Of a DNA stretch of 64,000 nt, positions 53,471-62,960 are shown one piece after another. Position 1 is the stretch's first letter, and every line of letters starts with the position of its first letter. The stretch covers positions 2,046,001 to 2,110,000 of the forward strand of contig NZ_CP119423.1 in NCBI RefSeq assembly GCF_029223585.1, written 5' to 3'. Origin of the DNA: Photobacterium sp. DA100 (GTDB lineage Bacteria > Pseudomonadota > Gammaproteobacteria > Enterobacterales > Vibrionaceae). The translations under genes were made by a program, and so were the position numbers. The notes beneath the pieces are model-generated. The model worked only from the letters and a program-made list of their open reading frames with translations, searched no databases and had not been told where the DNA came from.

Positions 53471-54010
53471 ATGAACAACATCGTATTAAAAGCGGTAGGA
53501 ATAACATTATTTGCATCAGCACTGACCGGGTGTGTGGGAAGTAATGCGGTGACCGGAAAAGTAATGAAATTTAATGTTGAAGCTGTTGATAACCGCTATG
53601 CTCGTGCTGGTGTTAACTTTCTTCTCGCGCCTGTCTACGGCATTACCAGTGCGGCAGACTACGTCGTATTTAACTCTTTGGAGTTTTGGACCGGTAAAAA
53701 CCCAATTACGGATTCTCCACATATCTTTGACAGTAAGGTTGAGACACATATCAAGGTTAATGACGATCTTGACCCAAGCCTGCAAGAGGCTCCTATTAGC
53801 CCTATTTCAAACAACCGACAGATTGATACCGGAGAGATGATTCAGGCTGACGAGAACTCTGTCAAAATGCATATTGTCTACAACAATGGCGAGACCGCTG
53901 TGCTTGAAGGATTCAAGAATGGTGAGAACGTCAGCTACTACATGGATGGCAAACTGGTCGCCCAAACCACCATTGCCAAGCTAGCAGCGCTCAACAGCCA
54001 CGCAGTGTAA
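53471..54010 (+). CDS. DUF3332 lipoprotein
   Basis: A 179-residue protein with lipobox LTGC (Cys near residue 21) and the DUF3332 pattern NAVTGKVMKFNVEAVDNRYARAGVNFLLAPVYG followed by FNSLEFWTGKNP. The family is common in Vibrionaceae and relatives; its function is unknown. AGGAAG lies just before the ATG. A terminator follows. Confidence 0.8.
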   Translation: MNNIVLKAVGITLFASALTGCVGSNAVTGKVMKFNVEAVDNRYARAGVNFLLAPVYGITSAADYVVFNSLEFWTGKNPITDSPHIFDSKVETHIKVNDDLDPSLQEAPISPISNNRQIDTGEMIQADENSVKMHIVYNNGETAVLEGFKNGENVSYYMDGKLVAQTTIAKLAALNSHAV

Positions 54011-54033
54011 AACCCCCAACGAATCCTTTTGGG

Positions 54034-54067
54034 AAAGCTCCTGACATATGCCATTAGGAGCTTTCTT
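54034..54067 (+). terminator. Intrinsic terminator after the DUF3332 gene
   Basis: AAAGCTCCT / AGGAGCTTT with a 13-base loop, followed by CTTTC. Confidence 0.7.
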
Positions 54068-54165
54068 TCATACCACAACGACGTCAGCCTCTCTCCCCCA
54101 AGCCTAGCCTCCTATCACCAAGCACGCTACACTACCCCACTTTGAACACAGTCACTGATTCACCG

Positions 54166-54441
54166 ATGAACAAAAACTCTTCATTATGGCAACGCCTCAA
54201 AACAGCCGCCGCAGACGTCCTTGATTTTCAATCACGCGTTTGGGTTGTCAATATTCGTAGCAGTACCTTTCAAGATGAGTCATTTGTGGTCAGCGAGGAT
54301 AGTTTCAACCAGCCATTGCAGTGGATGAAGAAGAAGCAATTTGATGCTGAGATGCTAGAAAAGGTTGAAGCGATGAAAGTATCACAGGTATTGGTATTTC
54401 ATATAGAGGACGTGAGATACCGGTTGCTTCGGGTGAAATAA
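54166..54441 (+). CDS. Conserved-looking small hypothetical protein
   Basis: A 91-residue soluble protein from the ATG at 54166 (an in-frame TTG at 54142 is possible). It has a mixed alpha/beta pattern, with LWQRLKTAAADVLDFQSRVWVVNI at the start and SQVLVFHIEDVRYRLLRVK at the end. No signal or membrane segment and no family recognised. It ends seven bases before the end of the convergent transporter gene. Confidence 0.5.
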   Translation: MNKNSSLWQRLKTAAADVLDFQSRVWVVNIRSSTFQDESFVVSEDSFNQPLQWMKKKQFDAEMLEKVEAMKVSQVLVFHIEDVRYRLLRVK

Positions 54442-54448
54442 ACAAACA

Positions 54449-55333
54449 TCACTGATTGCTTCTTGCCGCAAATACCAGTGCAATACCGCCTAGGATAAGC
54501 GTTGTCGCAATTGCTGTGGAGATGGTAATTTTCTCACTCAACACTATCCAGCCCGCGATACTGGCCAATGCTGGAACAGAGAGTTGGACAACTGACGCCT
54601 TCAATATCGACAACGCTGGCAATACCGCATACCAGATGGCGTAACCGATCCCGGAAGCCACCGCGCCAGAAGTCACGGCAAGTATTACTCCGCGATATGA
54701 AAGACTGGCAGCGGCCGCCAGATAAGGAAACGACACTGCCGCTATCAGCCCGCCAAGCAGTGTTGCCAGTGCAAAACTCATGGCCATGGTGACCATTGCG
54801 GGCCGTTCACTGAAACTCTTCCCCAAAATAGTAAAAGCCGCCCAGCATATTCCGGCTATGGCCATCAACGCCGCCGCGAGCAGATCGGGCCGTGAGGCAT
54901 GGGGAACAAGCAGATAACCAAACCCACTCAGTGATAGCCCAAGCCCGATACACTCCCAAAACTGTAGTTTGTTGCCACTGAATAGGTGATACCCAATCAT
55001 GGTGAATTGGACTGAAGCAAACAGAATTAATGCCCCTGTACCTGTTGTGATGTTGATATACGAGAAAGAAAAGGCTGCCGCATAACCAAGTAACATCAGC
55101 GCACCCAGCATGTCGGATTTATGCCAGTTCGACGGCGAATAAGAAGCCTTTGAGTACATAGCTAGCGTTAACAGCACTAGCGTGACAGCGCCGGACACCA
55201 ATCGGATCAAAGTAAAACTACCCGCGTCAATAAAGCCTTCTGCTAACGCCAGTCGACATAATATGGAATTTCCGGCAAACGCCAGCATGGCGCAAGTGAC
55301 AAGAAACACAATTCTCAGCGGCGATTTATGCAA
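54449..55333 (-). CDS. EamA/DMT-family inner-membrane transporter
   Basis: A 294-residue protein with ten hydrophobic segments arranged as two EamA repeats; FAGNSILCRLALAEG at the start and SVQLSVPALASIAGWIVLSEKIT near the end are typical. It probably exports a small metabolite or amino acid. The start is a TTG at 55333, because the first ATG lies inside the first membrane segment. Confidence 0.85.
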   Translation of the reverse strand: MHKSPLRIVFLVTCAMLAFAGNSILCRLALAEGFIDAGSFTLIRLVSGAVTLVLLTLAMYSKASYSPSNWHKSDMLGALMLLGYAAAFSFSYINITTGTGALILFASVQFTMIGYHLFSGNKLQFWECIGLGLSLSGFGYLLVPHASRPDLLAAALMAIAGICWAAFTILGKSFSERPAMVTMAMSFALATLLGGLIAAVSFPYLAAAASLSYRGVILAVTSGAVASGIGYAIWYAVLPALSILKASVVQLSVPALASIAGWIVLSEKITISTAIATTLILGGIALVFAARSNQ

Positions 55334-55385
55334 TGTCGATGGCCTATGTTTTCAATACTCAATGAACATAATAATGGCATAAATA

Positions 55386-55412
55386 AAACAACCGGCAGGG
55401 TGCCGGTTGTTT
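55386..55412 (-). terminator. Intrinsic terminator after the ExeM-type nuclease gene
   Basis: A 12-bp stem AAACAACCGGCA / TGCCGGTTGTTT with a 3-base loop. Confidence 0.85.
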
Positions 55413-55431
55413 TGTTACTTTTCAAACGACG

Positions 55432-57993
55432 TTATTTTTTGCCGTTCTTGTGTTTGTACTCCAGTGTCACAATGATTGGGTCATGATCTGACGACGAATA
55501 AATATTGTCTGATTTTTCCAATTTGCCGGTGTACTTGCTGCTGTACTCAAACAGGTTACTTTCAGCTGCATTGATGTGCCACGCTTCTACTGCTGCCACC
55601 TTATTCACTAGTGATGGGCTGGCCAGTGCATGGTCGAGGCTACCGAGCTCACCCTCAAAGCTATAGCTGTAGTCGGTCTTGTGCTTGAGGTTAACTAAGC
55701 CATAGCCTTTTCTGACTAGCTGCCCTTCTTGCTCAAACACTTTACCGTCCAGTGTAGTATAAGAGGCGGTAAAGATTTTCCCACCACGGTCAGCTTCGTC
55801 GAATGAAGTCAGCGTTAGAATTGGGTCTTCCATACCGTAAGAGTTCAAATCACCCATGACCAGCACGTCGCCCTTAAGATCCTGAACCGCCTCGCCGAGC
55901 ACTTTGGCCGCAGAGACTCGGAAGTTATTACAGCTGCCCTGAACATCTTCCTCGTCACCGAAGATAAAATCGTCTTCCCAGCAGGTTGAACCTTTTGACT
56001 TGAAGTGGTTAACAATGACGGTCAGATCATCCTTGGCCCCAGGGATATTAAACTTCTGCATCATGGCATGGCGCTGATAGGCGCTCTTCACCCCGCCTTC
56101 AGCAAGCGGCGCATGCTGCTCTGGCATCATGATCTGGCGAGCTTGGTTCTTGGCTTTCACTTTGTCATGACGATAGATGATACCGACAGTGATGGCATCC
56201 GTACCGAAGTAGCCGATCTCCTCAAAGCCAGGTTCATCCTTGAATGTCAGATCGGACTTGTGCACTTTCACCGCACGGTAGTGATCTTTCTTGTTCGGCT
56301 GGGCATCATTAAGAGCATTGACCAAAGATGCCAGTGCGCTGTTCTCATCAAAACCGTTATTTTCCAGCTCCATCAAGGTAACGATATCAGCATCCATGGC
56401 CACAATCGCGTTGACTAGCTTGGCTTGCTGCAGGGCAAACTCCTCAACCGATGGCGCGCCGCGGTAGCATTTAGCACCAGGTGTTACCGATGCGTCAGAG
56501 CACATGTAATTAGGATTGCCCGATTCCGCATACGAGGTAAAGTAGTTCAGCACATTGAAGCCAGCAACTTTAAGCCCCTCTTCAGTTGCTGTAACTGGCT
56601 CATCGGCCCTTTCATTTTCAGGCAGACGCAGCAAGTCACCGCTGCCGATTATGTTAGTCGTCACTAGACGGTATTCGCCATAGCTGTAACCGACCATTGC
56701 CGTCAATCCGGTTAGCTTGTCCCCCATACGCATATAGCCATCGACCGGGTTGAAGTTATCGAACCATGGCACTTCTCCGTCTTTGGCCTTGTAATCTGAT
56801 TCAACATATACACGACTTATCGCATTTTCAGCAGCCACATTTTTAGCCGCGTCGGTTTCAGCCGCGTAAAGATGGGTTGGATTATAAAGAGGAGCATTAT
56901 GAGCCAGCATTAAGTTATTGCGGTATGACGCATAGTCAAAACTGAAGTTGCGCGTGATCACCAACGGGCTATCAGCATCAAGCAGCACCTGCATGCCTTC
57001 ATGCCGCTCGAGCGCAGTATGCAGATCTTCCCCTTCTTTCACGCGGAAGCGTGTCGGCGCAGGAATTGGGTTATCCGTACTCAATACTTTGAAGGCGCTA
57101 TCGCGTACATCAAGCTGAGTATTGCCGTAGTATTCCTTAACAGTCGCCTCTAAGCACACCTCTGCACCCGGCTGAATTTCACTTGGTGTGGTACTACCAC
57201 CCAAGAAGACAAAAACCCCATCCGAGGTATTCTCATTACCGTCGCCATACGGGTCTTGCAGGTAGAAGCCCTTATACAAGCTCTCGCCGCGAGCGGTGAC
57301 AACGCCACGGACAAAATATTTTTCCGGGCTTTCGAAGCTTCCCTCTGGTACCAGCGGACTACGGTTGCCATCACCTTGCACGTCATAGATCGGGACGAGG
57401 TTATCGGTATCACACACAAACGGATTCGGTGGCGGAGTAGTACTATCACACGCCTCAAGGCCACTGCAGCCTAGGCCATCGAAGGTATCTGTTGGAAAAG
57501 TCACCCATTCGGCGTTAACGTCAAACTCACTATCTACATCGGTTCTGCCTGAAGTTACAGCCGGCTCCCTGCGAAGCGTGACATCTTTGGCAAAGTCTTC
57601 ACGTACGCCCAGCTGGCCTAGGCTATCAATCAGCTCCTCGCCTTCGAACAAAGCAACCACATCATCGCCGTTGAAACCAAGGCTGCCCGATGATTGATCG
57701 CCGACATCCTTAATATCTTGTGCCGCTGAGCTGTGGTAAAGCACATAACTTTCGCCACCCGCTAGATTTACGTCGTTCAAGTTGATGGTGGTACCAAATG
57801 AATCGGCCCCATTCATCGCAAGCCTAACGCTGTATTCTGAGAGATTAATTCCAGAATCAGCCAAATTAGTGACTTCTATCGCTTTATTATAACTTTTACC
57901 CTCGACGTACTCTGTTATTAATAGCTGTGCAGAAACTGACGATGACATCAAGGCCAGTGCAATAGCACCAGATAATGCGTTTATTCGTGTCAT
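55432..57993 (-). CDS. ExeM/NucH-family extracellular endonuclease
   Basis: An 853-residue precursor from the ATG at 57993 (GGAG upstream), signal peptide ending SVSA. Order: lamin-tail domain (LLITEYVEGKSYNKAIEVTNL), an OB-like middle (YFVRGVVTARGE, GVFVFLGG), and a C-terminal endonuclease/exonuclease/phosphatase domain (VAGFNVLNYF, TLMELENNGFDENSA, VNHFKSKG, VMGDLNSYG, SSDHDPIIVTLE). It should degrade extracellular DNA for nutrients and biofilm turnover, as in Shewanella and Vibrio. Confidence 0.9.
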   Translation of the reverse strand: MTRINALSGAIALALMSSSVSAQLLITEYVEGKSYNKAIEVTNLADSGINLSEYSVRLAMNGADSFGTTINLNDVNLAGGESYVLYHSSAAQDIKDVGDQSSGSLGFNGDDVVALFEGEELIDSLGQLGVREDFAKDVTLRREPAVTSGRTDVDSEFDVNAEWVTFPTDTFDGLGCSGLEACDSTTPPPNPFVCDTDNLVPIYDVQGDGNRSPLVPEGSFESPEKYFVRGVVTARGESLYKGFYLQDPYGDGNENTSDGVFVFLGGSTTPSEIQPGAEVCLEATVKEYYGNTQLDVRDSAFKVLSTDNPIPAPTRFRVKEGEDLHTALERHEGMQVLLDADSPLVITRNFSFDYASYRNNLMLAHNAPLYNPTHLYAAETDAAKNVAAENAISRVYVESDYKAKDGEVPWFDNFNPVDGYMRMGDKLTGLTAMVGYSYGEYRLVTTNIIGSGDLLRLPENERADEPVTATEEGLKVAGFNVLNYFTSYAESGNPNYMCSDASVTPGAKCYRGAPSVEEFALQQAKLVNAIVAMDADIVTLMELENNGFDENSALASLVNALNDAQPNKKDHYRAVKVHKSDLTFKDEPGFEEIGYFGTDAITVGIIYRHDKVKAKNQARQIMMPEQHAPLAEGGVKSAYQRHAMMQKFNIPGAKDDLTVIVNHFKSKGSTCWEDDFIFGDEEDVQGSCNNFRVSAAKVLGEAVQDLKGDVLVMGDLNSYGMEDPILTLTSFDEADRGGKIFTASYTTLDGKVFEQEGQLVRKGYGLVNLKHKTDYSYSFEGELGSLDHALASPSLVNKVAAVEAWHINAAESNLFEYSSKYTGKLEKSDNIYSSSDHDPIIVTLEYKHKNGKK

Positions 57994-58433
57994 GTGTAAA
58001 CTCCGATATAAATAAAACCCAAGCACATCCTGCACTCAGGTTTTTCCAACTGATATTTTCATGCTCAGTGAATAATTATTTAATAAAGATAAGTTTGATT
58101 TTAATTTCAAAAATATCATTATGAGCACGCCTATTTTTATATATCAGTGTTACAAATATCAATTTGAAATGACATGAAACGCAGTTTTTCTTCAACTCCT
58201 GACTCAAGTGCACAAGGTTACACATCAATACAGTTGAAGCTCACAAATAGAAAACCAATTGTTTGATTTTAAAAGCCAAAAATGCAAGCGCACTTTTGCT
58301 CCAGCCCTTTAGATTAAAAATCACAGGTAGCATCGAAAAAGTCACAGGGTAACTCAATCAACTTTATCTCCGCCCCCAAGATACATTAAGAACGTATTTC
58401 TGACAGAATGTTCAATGTTTATATCGCAAATGC
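57994..58433. other. Intergenic region, nothing firm
   Basis: About 440 bp of AT-rich DNA between the nuclease promoter and the end of the glutathione peroxidase gene. No ORF, clear terminator or operator was recognised. Confidence 0.3.
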
Positions 58434-59027
58434 CTATAGCGCTTTCTCAATGGCATCAAGCATGGTAGCGTCCGTAGGTTTGGTCTGGCTAGAAAATACC
58501 GCGATCACTTCACCCTGCCTGTCGATAATATATTTATAAAAATTCCATTTTGGCTGTATTCCCGTTTGTTTCGCTAGGTGCTGAAATACAGGATTCGCCT
58601 TTTCACCTCTTATGTGGGTTCTTTCTAGCATGGGGAAAGTCACCCCGTAATCGAGATAACAGACCTTAGCAGAATTTTCTTCGCTGCCACGATCTTGGTT
58701 GAAGTCATTAGAAGGAAAACCTATGACAGAAAAGCCTTGTTCCTTGTAGTCCTGATATACCGCCTCAAGTTGTTCGAACTGAGGCGTAAAACCACACTGG
58801 CTCGCAGTATTCACCACCAGCAAGACCTGCCCGGCAAACTGCTCGCATAGACGGACTGTCTCAGTGGAATTGAGCTTGTTGAACTGCTGATCAAGCCAAC
58901 TTTCACATTCCGGCTGAGATTGGACTCCTGCCGGACCAGCTAAAAGCGTTGCTATCAGGCCAGCATAAACCAGGAGGCGATGTGGCTTAGCCACTGACAA
59001 CTCCCGCGATATTTGGCGAAGGCGCAT
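58434..59027 (-). CDS. Glutathione peroxidase-like thiol peroxidase, exported
   Basis: A 197-residue protein with an N-terminal signal-like segment (about 17-37, ending VQSQ). The peroxidatic cysteine lies in NTASQCGFT (Cys 78), and KWNFYKYIIDRQG holds the Trp-Asn pair of the active site. The family usually has GFPCNQF with a further cysteine; here it is GFPSNDFNQ. TAGGAG lies before the ATG. It should reduce peroxides, probably in the periplasm, using a thioredoxin-like or other thiol donor. Confidence 0.85.
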   Translation of the reverse strand: MRLRQISRELSVAKPHRLLVYAGLIATLLAGPAGVQSQPECESWLDQQFNKLNSTETVRLCEQFAGQVLLVVNTASQCGFTPQFEQLEAVYQDYKEQGFSVIGFPSNDFNQDRGSEENSAKVCYLDYGVTFPMLERTHIRGEKANPVFQHLAKQTGIQPKWNFYKYIIDRQGEVIAVFSSQTKPTDATMLDAIEKAL

Positions 59028-59215
59028 TGTTGACTCCTACATAGCAAGAAGCTAAAAAAGACGGTAAAACATATGATTGTGTACGCAATTTCACGATGTA
59101 CTGATCACAACCTGCTCGTAAATTAAGCATATACCGCTTCTACCCTTTAACCCTATCGCCGGCTCTATTACACTTGCCCTGTTAAAACTTCTGATACCCC
59201 CGAAGGACAGTTCGA

Positions 59216-59584
59216 ATGCCACAAGTAAACATTGTTCCAAACCCACAAATCGCCATCATTTTCAAAGGTTGGGCTGAAGACTGGGCCAAAGAAGGTCAGA
59301 CTAACCAAAAAGACATGGCCAACAAGTTCCACACCGTGTACCGAATTGCGGCTGACATGTTTATCAAAGGGGGTGAAGTCGATATGGAGTTTCTGTCTGC
59401 TTTGTTTGAAGACTGTAAGCAAAAACTTGAAAATGCCCAGGCGATGAATGCTAAAGTCAAAGCGGCGCTGAGCGAGGATGACGAGCGCGCTGAGGCCATT
59501 ATCAAGAAAATCACCCATGCAGCGCAGGATGCCGCCCATGTGGTTCGCTACCTGGGTGAGCTGCTTAAGCCAGCAACCCGCTAA
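59216..59584 (+). CDS. Conserved hypothetical helical protein
   Basis: A 122-residue soluble, largely helical protein (FKGWAEDWAKEGQTNQKDMANKFHTVYRIAADMF, then charged helices to AAHVVRYLGELLKP). AAGGA precedes the ATG and an intrinsic terminator follows, so it is a single-gene transcript. I do not recognise the family. Confidence 0.65.
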   Translation: MPQVNIVPNPQIAIIFKGWAEDWAKEGQTNQKDMANKFHTVYRIAADMFIKGGEVDMEFLSALFEDCKQKLENAQAMNAKVKAALSEDDERAEAIIKKITHAAQDAAHVVRYLGELLKPATR

Positions 59585-59606
59585 ACGAAAAACCTATCGA
59601 TATAAC

Positions 59607-59632
59607 AAAGCCCGGCTGTTAACCGGGCTTTG
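59607..59632. terminator. Bidirectional terminator between convergent genes
   Basis: AAAGCCCGG / CCGGGCTTT with a 7-base loop between the hypothetical gene and the lipase foldase gene. Confidence 0.8.
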
Positions 59633-59657
59633 TATTTACGACCTAATAACTAATCCA

Positions 59658-60527
59658 TTAGCTGCGCCTGTCATGGATGCGCTCAAGTGCAGCCACCCGC
59701 TTCCATTGTTTAGGTTCAAACGACTGCTGCCTCAGTTGCTCAATTTGGAGCTCCTTCATTTCTTCTCCAACCTGTTCATCAGCCAAAATTACGCTTCTTT
59801 GCGTCAGGTAATCTGCAAGCGACGCCTCAAAGGCTGCCCTTTCCACTTCAACCGCCTCCAAGCGCTGCGCTCCGGCCTCTCCGACCAAGGCTACATGGTG
59901 CAAGTAACGCTCCTGCTGTGACAATTGCTGGTCATTAGACAGTGCTGCCATCAACTGGGTATTTTGCTCACTCCTTCGAATATACCCCGGCTGTTCGGCT
60001 AGCAGCGCCATCCATTGCTCCTCTGCGTCCTGGGCATCAAGCGCATTCTCCTCAATGCGTTTTTTCTCTATTGCCATCGAGCGCAGTCGATTTTCATCAC
60101 CGAATAGCGCGGCAATTTGCTCCGGGGTGAAATACTGCTGCTGTAACGCCAGTAAACCAATATGCAGTTGCTCCATTTCGTCCAGCCCCATCGACTGCCC
60201 CATCGCCAGCTCTTCCAAGCCCATCAAGGCCTTCTTGTACCCGATAAACGCGGCAAGCAACGACTGATCCAATAACGACGTCCCTGAGTGCTCAATATAG
60301 GCCTCTACCCGTTGCTCAATATCCGGCAACGCAATTTCACCCTGGGCCGAGTAGGCATACTCCAGCAATTCTCGGCTCGATGACTCATCCACTTCGGTAT
60401 CTTGCTGGGATGGTGCCTGTACCAGATTTGCCGACGCAGGCGTGCCTGTCTGTTGGATCCACTGGTAGCCAGCCCAACCAACGACAATCGCCAATACACC
60501 AACAATTACTTTTGACCGCTTAGCCAT
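59658..60527 (-). CDS. Lipase-specific foldase (lipase chaperone)
   Basis: A 289-residue protein with an N-terminal membrane anchor (about 7-25) and a long, helical, glutamine- and glutamate-rich periplasmic part typical of Lif foldases (FIGYKKALMGLEELA, YFTPEQIAALFGDENR, LAEQPGYIRRSEQN). It wraps around and folds the secreted lipase in the periplasm. It starts three bases after the lipase stop, the classic lip-lif pair. Confidence 0.85.
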   Translation of the reverse strand: MAKRSKVIVGVLAIVVGWAGYQWIQQTGTPASANLVQAPSQQDTEVDESSSRELLEYAYSAQGEIALPDIEQRVEAYIEHSGTSLLDQSLLAAFIGYKKALMGLEELAMGQSMGLDEMEQLHIGLLALQQQYFTPEQIAALFGDENRLRSMAIEKKRIEENALDAQDAEEQWMALLAEQPGYIRRSEQNTQLMAALSNDQQLSQQERYLHHVALVGEAGAQRLEAVEVERAAFEASLADYLTQRSVILADEQVGEEMKELQIEQLRQQSFEPKQWKRVAALERIHDRRS

Positions 60528-60530
60528 AAC

Positions 60531-61469
60531 CTACAGTCCCTGCAGTTTGAGGCGGTTGGCGTGCTGGCGGTACAAGGTGACGGGATCAGTTTCGAACAAA
60601 TGGTGAATGCCCAGCAGACCGTTAATTTCATCCAAGTGGTTCATTTTGTAGTCATCGCGGATCACTTTGCCCAAGTGGGTACTGCAGGTTCCCACCAAGC
60701 CATCACTAGGCCCATCGAACGCCAGCCCAAGCACCGTCATTGCTGCGTCGCTCGGATCAAGCAGATTGGTGAAGGTTGATGAACCGGTCCATGAATAATA
60801 ATAGACCCCGTTACTGGCCAGAAAATCACCATTGCCGCATTCTGTTGTAGGTACCCCTTCCGGGTAATGCTGGTTAAAGGCCAGAGAGCCTTCGGTCGTC
60901 AGGGCATCAAGCGAGGCCAGTGGATCTTGTTCCAGGTCACTTCCGCCAGAAAGTAGCCCTATCAAAGTAACCAAGCCTTCTGCCAGCTTCACTGACAATG
61001 CTTCTGCAGGCGATCCCGGCTCTACGGTATTGCGCACCAGATCAGCCACATCAGAGCCTTTATGTACGCCGCCGATACTGGTCACTGAAGCAACCAAATC
61101 AGGTCTGACCGAAGCAACATAGCGAACCGTCGGACCACCGTGACTGTGGCCAATCAAGTTCACCTTGCTGCCACCCGTTGCGGCCAATAGACGCTCAACT
61201 TGAGCCAGCAGTTGCTCGCCTCGCACCTCTGTACTATTTGTTGCCGAAACCTGTGCGACGTACACCGTCGCACCATCTTTGGTCAAAGACTGTGGAATAC
61301 CATAGAAGTAATCTACCCCTGCCAATGTATCGAAACCAAACAAGCCATGCACCAGTACGATCGGATATTTCGTTTCGGTATACCCTGTACTGCCTAAATT
61401 CCCGCTACTGGTCGCTGCGGTGACGCCCAGACTGAAAACACATAAAACCACTGCCAACATTTTTTTCAT
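60531..61469 (-). CDS. Secreted triacylglycerol lipase (family I)
   Basis: A 312-residue precursor from the ATG at 61469 (AAGGGAAAG upstream), signal peptide ending at VTAA. Oxyanion-hole text VLVHGLFGFD, nucleophile Ser 109 in IGHSHGG, and the cysteine pair in TTECGNGDF and VGTCSTHLG, typical of Pseudomonas-type lipases, with the catalytic His in the ending GIHHLFETDPVTLYRQHANRL or nearby. It hydrolyses triglycerides outside the cell and needs the adjacent foldase. Confidence 0.92.
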   Translation of the reverse strand: MKKMLAVVLCVFSLGVTAATSSGNLGSTGYTETKYPIVLVHGLFGFDTLAGVDYFYGIPQSLTKDGATVYVAQVSATNSTEVRGEQLLAQVERLLAATGGSKVNLIGHSHGGPTVRYVASVRPDLVASVTSIGGVHKGSDVADLVRNTVEPGSPAEALSVKLAEGLVTLIGLLSGGSDLEQDPLASLDALTTEGSLAFNQHYPEGVPTTECGNGDFLASNGVYYYSWTGSSTFTNLLDPSDAAMTVLGLAFDGPSDGLVGTCSTHLGKVIRDDYKMNHLDEINGLLGIHHLFETDPVTLYRQHANRLKLQGL

Positions 61470-61837
61470 TTTGTCTTTCCCTTTGACTTTTATAAGCAAA
61501 ATAAAGCTAGCAGAGAAATAACAGGTCGGATCTGGCAATTACCAAGCAAAGTGTTTATTTGTGACTGGTTACCAACATTCAACAGGATGATTAAACTGTC
61601 AACAAGAGTAGAGCCAGCATGACGCATGCTAATCAGTCAGAAGAATGCAGCCGCTATGGTTTCGCTCAAGTGCAGCCCCTACTTTTATTATTTAGGTACC
61701 CACAACAACCATCGCTACGTCTCTATTTTCAGCGCCTCATATAAAAAAGCAATAAATTTAATAAATCCGCTCTGCGGCCGTTCTGACTTAAAATGTATTT
61801 AACGAGTGGGGATACTTCGTGATTATTTATTCCTAAG
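61470..61837. other. Lipase promoter region
   Basis: About 370 bp without an ORF. It holds a small CCGC/GCGG hairpin near 61770, which may terminate the gene at 61838 on the minus strand; otherwise nothing specific. Confidence 0.3.
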
Positions 61838-62596
61838 TTAGAAATATACTTTATAAAACGCCCATGCAACCGTTTCATCTATATCAATTTTTGTTTTCGA
61901 TGCTTCCATACTCCCGTATGTATTCTCAATCTTAAATTGGCCCCAGCGCTTGCCATCAGCGGAAAGCGGTGTACCAACCGTTAATGACGTTTTTAATGTT
62001 GTTGTTTCAATACTACCATCCATATATGTATATTCAGGAGAAAGCATTAGGTAGGTACCATCAGCACCAGGCTTCCAAGAAAGGTATGCCGCGGCCATCC
62101 CACCGGTAATGCTGTCATCGGTTTCACCCATCATTTTGGTAAAGCCTTCGTCATACTGTCCAACCAAAGCACCTACACGGCCAAATACCACAAAATTGTC
62201 GATACCTGGATCGAACATTGAAATCGCACCAACTGCTGCCGTGGTAAAGTTATTATTATCAATGAGATCTAAAGAAACAGCTGCGGTTGGTGCAAACTTG
62301 TTACCAGTATTAAATACGTGGAAATACTGTAAGCGGCTATCTTTGTATTTGCCATCATTTCCCATGGTGCCTTCAACCGTACCCATCGCCATTTGACCAT
62401 TATTCAAGCCAAATCCTACCGATGCTGAAAGTTTTACATCACCCTGGTTATTCATACCAACATAGCCTGAGGTACTTACAGCCGTTAGATTAGAGGGATC
62501 AATGTTATTGTTCGCCGCTTCTGCTGCAAACGCAATATTAAGCCCCGCAAGCAAAAGAGTGGTAGCAATTAATGTTTTCGCAAAATATTTCATCAT
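61838..62596 (-). CDS. Exported hypothetical protein, possible outer-membrane barrel
   Basis: A 252-residue protein with a signal peptide ending at IAFAAEAA. The mature part is glycine-rich with alternating strands (GDVKLSASVGFGLNNGQM, TYLMLSPEYTYMDGS) and ends in aromatic AWAFYKVYF, a pattern of small outer-membrane beta-barrels. GGAG precedes the ATG. No family recognised. Confidence 0.55.
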   Translation of the reverse strand: MMKYFAKTLIATTLLLAGLNIAFAAEAANNNIDPSNLTAVSTSGYVGMNNQGDVKLSASVGFGLNNGQMAMGTVEGTMGNDGKYKDSRLQYFHVFNTGNKFAPTAAVSLDLIDNNNFTTAAVGAISMFDPGIDNFVVFGRVGALVGQYDEGFTKMMGETDDSITGGMAAAYLSWKPGADGTYLMLSPEYTYMDGSIETTTLKTSLTVGTPLSADGKRWGQFKIENTYGSMEASKTKIDIDETVAWAFYKVYF

Positions 62597-62960
62597 AGTT
62601 CTCCGGTATTAAAAAACGCGGTGAACTATATGGATTTACATATCGTTCAAGTAGGTCATATCACGCCAAATTTTAATCTGTGTTTTACATCCACAAACAA
62701 ACACCAACCAATGAAATTGGAATTTATTAATTTACAGCCGTAACGCTCTGAGGCTCTTTATTCCATGAATAAGCTTTAACTTGGTCCTTTTTTAACCCGG
62801 CTATTATGATTGGCGCGTTATGACCTAAAATATATTGGTTAAATTCTCTATATTACTCGACACAGCTTAGTTGTAGCAAAAACCTGAACGAATTCTTTTT
62901 AAATCTATTGTTATCAATTTTGATCAACATTACCTCCAATCTCTATCAGGAGCCAAACAG
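62597..62960. other. Divergent intergenic region
   Basis: Promoter region between the exported protein and the amidohydrolase gene. A TTATCAATTTTGATCAA segment near 62910 is partly symmetric but matches no operator that I can name. Confidence 0.3.
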
